Shown here: piece by piece, positions 33,044 to 36,141 of the stretch
Layout: each line of letters opens with the position of its first letter
How positions within the stretch are numbered: the stretch's first letter is position 1
Notes under the pieces: generated by a model
Told to the model about the DNA's origin: nothing
The model's input: the letters and a program-made list of their open reading frames with translations, nothing else
Database searches by the model: none
Made by a program: the position numbers and the translations under genes
From: Moraxellaceae bacterium
GTDB lineage: Bacteria > Pseudomonadota > Gammaproteobacteria > Burkholderiales > Rhodocyclaceae
Assembly: GCA_031119205.1 (NCBI GenBank)
Contig: JAVHYF010000040.1
Location: 1-36,141, forward strand
DNA length: 36,141 nt
Reading direction: 5' to 3'

Positions 33044-35101
33044 ATGGCAAACCCGCTCGTCAATCTTCCCGTCCTGCCCCCCTTCGACCAGCTGCAGCCC
33101 GGGGACGTCGCGCCAGGCATCGGCCAGTTGCTGGAGGAGGCCCGCAGCACGCTGGCACGGCTGGAGTCCGACGCCGTACCGGCCACCTGGAACGATTTCG
33201 TGCAGCCGCTGATCGACAGCGGCGAGCGCCTTGGGCGCGCCTGGGGCGTAGTGGGTCACCTCCACGGCGTCATGGATACGCCGCCCGGACGCGAGGCCTA
33301 CAACGCCATGCTGCCTGAGGTCACCCGTTACTGGGCCGAACTGGGGCAGAACCTCAAGCTGTTCACCAAGTACCGCGCGCTGCGCGACAGCAATGAATAC
33401 GGAACGCTGGACGTCGTCCGCCAGCGCATTATCGACAACGCCGTACGCGACTTCCGTCTGTCCGGCGCCGAATTGCCCGACGCCGAGAAGCCCCGCTTCC
33501 AGGCCATCCAGGAGGAAATGGCAGCACTGGCCGCCAAGTTCTCCGAAAACGTGCTCGACGCCACCAACGCATGGACCGAACACGTCACCGACGAAGCCCT
33601 GCTCGCGGGCCTGCCGCCGGACGCTATCGAAGCCGCGCGTGCGGCGGCGGAGCGTGCCGGCAAACCCGGCTGGGTGTTCACCTTGCACTTCCCCAGCTAC
33701 TTCCCCGTGCTGCAGTACGCCGACAACCGCGAGCTGCGGGCACGTATGTACCGCGCCAACGTGACCCGCGCCTCCGAGTTCTCGGCAGAGCAGGGCCACC
33801 CGGAGTGGGACAACACGCCGCTGATCGACAAGATCCTTGCGCTGCGCGCCGAAGAGGCCCGTCTGCTCGGTTACGCCAACTACGCCGAGGTGTCCCTGGT
33901 GCCGAAGATGGCGGAATCGCCTGCACAGGTGCTGGATTTCCTGCGTGATCTCGCGCAGCGCGCCAGGCCTTTCGCGCAACGCGACGTGGAAGAACTGAAG
34001 GCTTTCGCCGCCACCGAACTGGGCCTGCCGCAGCTTGAATCCTGGGACTACGCCTACGCGTCCGAGAAACTTCGACAGGCGCGCTATGCATTCTCCGAAC
34101 ACGAAGTGCGCCAGTACTTCCCGGAACACAAGGCCCTCGGTGGTCTGTTCGGCGTCGTCGAGCGCCTGTATGGCGTTCGCATTCAGCCCGACACGGCGCC
34201 GACCTGGCACCCTGACGTGCGCTTCTTCCGCATCGAACGTGATGGCGCCCTCATCGGCCAGTTCTATCTGGATCTGTACGCACGCGACACCAAGCGCGGT
34301 GGCGCCTGGATGGACGAAGCCGCCTGCCGCCGTCGCGTGGCGCAAGGCACCCAGACGCCGGTCGCCTATCTGGTCTGCAATTTCTCCGCACCGATCGGTG
34401 GCAAGCCTGCCACCTTCACCCACGATGAAGTGCAAACCCTGTTCCACGAGGCTGGCCACGGCCTGCACCACCTGCTGACCCGCGTCGATGAACTTCCGGT
34501 CGCCGGCATCCGCGGCGTGGAATGGGACGCCGTGGAGCTGCCCAGCCAGTTCATGGAGAACTTCTGCTGGGAATGGGACGTCCTGCAGAACATGACCGCC
34601 CACCTCGACACCGGTGCGCCGCTGCCGCGTGAGCTGTTCGACAAGATGCTGGCTGCGAAGAACTTCCAGAGTGGCATGCAGACCGTCCGGCAGATCGAGT
34701 TTTCCATCTTCGATCTGCGCGCGCACCATGATTTCCAGCCGGGCGGCCAGAAGTCCGTACAGGCCCTGCTCGATGAAGTGCGCGCAGAAGTCGCGGTGGT
34801 GGTTCCGCCCAGCTGGAACCGGTTCCCGCAAAGCTTCAGCCACATCTTCGCGGGCGGCTACGCTGCCGGGTACTACAGCTACAAGTGGGCCGAAGTACTG
34901 TCTGCCGATGCTTATGCCGCGTTCGAGGAAGCTGCAGGCCAGGGTGGCAGTACGCTGGATCGCCAGACCGGCGAGCGCTTCCTGCGCGAGATCCTCTCAG
35001 TAGGCGGCTCGCGTCCGGCACTGACATCGTTCAAGGCGTTCCGCGGCCGCGAACCCCAGGTCGACGCCCTGCTTCGGCACAGCGGCATGGTGCCTGCGTA
35101 A
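33044..35101 (+). CDS. prlC: Oligopeptidase A, M3 family
   Basis: 685 residues, the standard length. Zinc site HEAGH at 468-472 (LFHEAGHGLHHLL), followed by the third ligand in the EWDAVELPSQFMEN segment, the usual M3 pattern. It is a cytosolic metallopeptidase that cleaves short peptides, such as signal-peptide remnants. ATG 33044 gives the usual MANPLVNLPVLPPFDQL-like start, with GGAA upstream; earlier in-frame codons lack family similarity. Divergent from the HDOD gene and followed 15 bases later by the DUF4124 gene, probably in the same transcript. Confidence 0.95.
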   Translation: MANPLVNLPVLPPFDQLQPGDVAPGIGQLLEEARSTLARLESDAVPATWNDFVQPLIDSGERLGRAWGVVGHLHGVMDTPPGREAYNAMLPEVTRYWAELGQNLKLFTKYRALRDSNEYGTLDVVRQRIIDNAVRDFRLSGAELPDAEKPRFQAIQEEMAALAAKFSENVLDATNAWTEHVTDEALLAGLPPDAIEAARAAAERAGKPGWVFTLHFPSYFPVLQYADNRELRARMYRANVTRASEFSAEQGHPEWDNTPLIDKILALRAEEARLLGYANYAEVSLVPKMAESPAQVLDFLRDLAQRARPFAQRDVEELKAFAATELGLPQLESWDYAYASEKLRQARYAFSEHEVRQYFPEHKALGGLFGVVERLYGVRIQPDTAPTWHPDVRFFRIERDGALIGQFYLDLYARDTKRGGAWMDEAACRRRVAQGTQTPVAYLVCNFSAPIGGKPATFTHDEVQTLFHEAGHGLHHLLTRVDELPVAGIRGVEWDAVELPSQFMENFCWEWDVLQNMTAHLDTGAPLPRELFDKMLAAKNFQSGMQTVRQIEFSIFDLRAHHDFQPGGQKSVQALLDEVRAEVAVVVPPSWNRFPQSFSHIFAGGYAAGYYSYKWAEVLSADAYAAFEEAAGQGGSTLDRQTGERFLREILSVGGSRPALTSFKAFRGREPQVDALLRHSGMVPA

Positions 35102-35116
35102 TACAAAGGAGACTGC

Positions 35117-35578
35117 ATGAAACGCTGGATGATCTGCCTTCTTGCCGTCGCCGTGCCCGTCACGGCCGCGGCGCAGGTGTATCGCTGGGTCGACAAGGAC
35201 GGCAAGGTCACCTACTCCGACACACCACCGCCCACCGGCGCGGTCCAGACGCCGAAGCTCACCGGCAACCAGGTGGAAGTCGACAAGATGAGCTTCGAAA
35301 CAAAGCGCGCCATGGCCAACGCCCCGGTCACGCTGTTCAGCGCCGAAAACTGCAAGGAGCTATGCGAACGTGCGCGCAAGCTACTCGCCGATCGCAAAGT
35401 CCCGTTCTCCGAGACAGCAGTAAAAACACCTGACGAGGCCGCCGCCGCAGCCAAGCGACTTGGCGGCGACGTGCAGGTGCCATCGATGATGGTCGGCAGC
35501 AAGCCCCTGATCGGTTTCGAATCCGGACAATGGAATGCGGCGCTGGACGCCGCTGGTTATCCCGCAACAGGACGTTGA
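35117..35578 (+). CDS. Exported DUF4124 / glutaredoxin-like protein
   Basis: 153 residues. Signal peptide about 1-19, then the DUF4124 motif VYRWVDKDGKVTYSDTPPP (21-39), a linker, and a thioredoxin-like/glutaredoxin-like part (about 70-148). That part has Cys79 and Cys83 in a Cys-x3-Cys arrangement (NCKELC) instead of the usual CxxC, a cis-Pro at 122 (QVPSMMVG), and LIGFESGQW like the end of glutaredoxins. Probably a periplasmic thiol protein; role unknown. AAAGGAG before the ATG is clear. It touches pdxH with a one-base gap. Confidence 0.87.
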   Translation: MKRWMICLLAVAVPVTAAAQVYRWVDKDGKVTYSDTPPPTGAVQTPKLTGNQVEVDKMSFETKRAMANAPVTLFSAENCKELCERARKLLADRKVPFSETAVKTPDEAAAAAKRLGGDVQVPSMMVGSKPLIGFESGQWNAALDAAGYPATGR

Positions 35579-35579
35579 A

Positions 35580-36141
35580 GTGACTGATATCAATCTGGCC
35601 CAGCTGCGCATCGAGTTTGCGCGCAGCACGCTTGGCGAAGCAGATGTCGCAGCAAGTCCAGTGGAGCAGTTCGACCGCTGGTTCAAGGAAGCAATGCAGA
35701 GTCAGCTGCGCGAACCCTACGCCATGACACTGGCGACCGCTGACGCCAACGGACAGCCCAGCCTGCGCGTCATGATGATGCGCGACTACTCCGAGCGCGG
35801 CATCAGCTTCTTCACGAACTATCTCAGCCGTAAAGGGCGGGAGCTGACTGAGAACCCGCAGGCCAGCCTGCTGTTCTTCTGGTCCGAACTGGAAAGACAG
35901 GTCCGCATCAGCGGCAAGGTCAGCAAGGTCAGTGCAGAAGAATCATCCGCGTACTTCTCTCAGCGTCCTGTCTCAAGCCAGGTAGGCGCGTGGGCGTCGG
36001 AGCAAAGCCAGGTGATAGCGGATCGGGGCGTTCTGGAGACCCGTGAAGCACGCTTTGCGGCGGAGTTTGGCGAGGCAGTGCCGCGCCCGCCGCACTGGGG
36101 CGGTTTCTGCGTGTCCCTGGAAGAAGTCGAGTTCTGGCAAG
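35580..36141 (+). CDS. pdxH: Pyridoxamine 5'-phosphate oxidase (partial, runs off the window)
   Basis: 187 codons plus one base are seen; the C-terminus is missing (the family is about 210 residues). Start GTG at 35580, one base after the previous stop. Motifs of PdxH: PYAMTLATADANGQPSLRVM, FFTNYLSRKGRELTENP, ASLLFFWSELERQVRISG, and RPVSSQVGAWASEQS. It is the FMN enzyme that makes pyridoxal phosphate. The start codon is not ATG, which fits the tight coupling to the upstream gene. The final GG-x-PP-HWGGF stretch includes the known substrate contact. Confidence 0.95.
   Translation, partial: MTDINLAQLRIEFARSTLGEADVAASPVEQFDRWFKEAMQSQLREPYAMTLATADANGQPSLRVMMMRDYSERGISFFTNYLSRKGRELTENPQASLLFFWSELERQVRISGKVSKVSAEESSAYFSQRPVSSQVGAWASEQSQVIADRGVLETREARFAAEFGEAVPRPPHWGGFCVSLEEVEFWQ

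Overview
The window looks like part of a chromosome from a GC-rich Betaproteobacterium, of a Rhodocyclales/Methyloversatilis-like kind. This is inferred from gene content and not proven. The pointers are a cyo quinol oxidase followed by SURF1 and RegB/RegA, the long (296-residue) ADE1-like form of PurC, a PEP-CTERM-type surface protein, and a UbiH-family gene next to dsbC. No tRNA, rRNA, insertion sequence, prophage or CRISPR array was seen.

Layout. (1) 1-3173, plus strand: the end of cyoC, cyoD, a SURF1 gene, and the redox sensor kinase RegB with its regulator RegA, packed with overlapping or near-touching ends. This is a terminal quinol oxidase operon that carries its own quinone/redox sensing pair. 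(2) 3288-16394: three complete FecI-FecR-FecA type cell-surface signalling cassettes. Cassette A (7739 down to 3288) runs on the minus strand. Cassettes B (7984-12115) and C (12261-16394) follow in tandem on the plus strand and look like duplicates of each other. Each sigma gene has its own Fur-box-like site. A CBM9/DUF5916 outer-membrane protein gene (16436-18583) is attached to the end of cassette C. (3) 18630-19025: a lone NTF2-like protein on the minus strand. (4) 19313-21617: a DUF3649 / PepSY-TM / DUF3325 inner-membrane operon behind a Fur-like box, probably for ferric-siderophore reduction or release. (5) 21949-25174: a second operon behind the best Fur-like box in the window: ZIP metal transporter, a FagA-like small protein, a helical-repeat-like protein, manganese superoxide dismutase, and a DUF2325 protein. 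It resembles the Fur-controlled fagA-fumC-orfX-sodA locus of Pseudomonas aeruginosa but is arranged differently and has no fumC here. (6) 25254-36141: mixed housekeeping genes: a YSC84/SYLF lipoprotein-like protein, the ChaA cation/proton antiporter, a DUF1801 protein, DsbC, a UbiH-family hydroxylase, a PEP-CTERM surface protein, PurC, an HDOD protein, oligopeptidase A (PrlC), a DUF4124/glutaredoxin-like protein, and the start of pdxH, which runs off the window.

How it fits together. About half of the window (3.3-25.2 kb) reads as an iron-limitation island. Fur would release three ECF sigma factors, which would then switch on three TonB-dependent receptors when their ligands bind. The same Fur signal would raise an inner-membrane PepSY reductase-like operon and an iron-sparing operon that substitutes a manganese dismutase. 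Five 21-base sites with one shared consensus (AAATGCGA-N4-TTC-NN-ATTT) link these units. This regulatory picture is inferred from sequence; none of it is measured.
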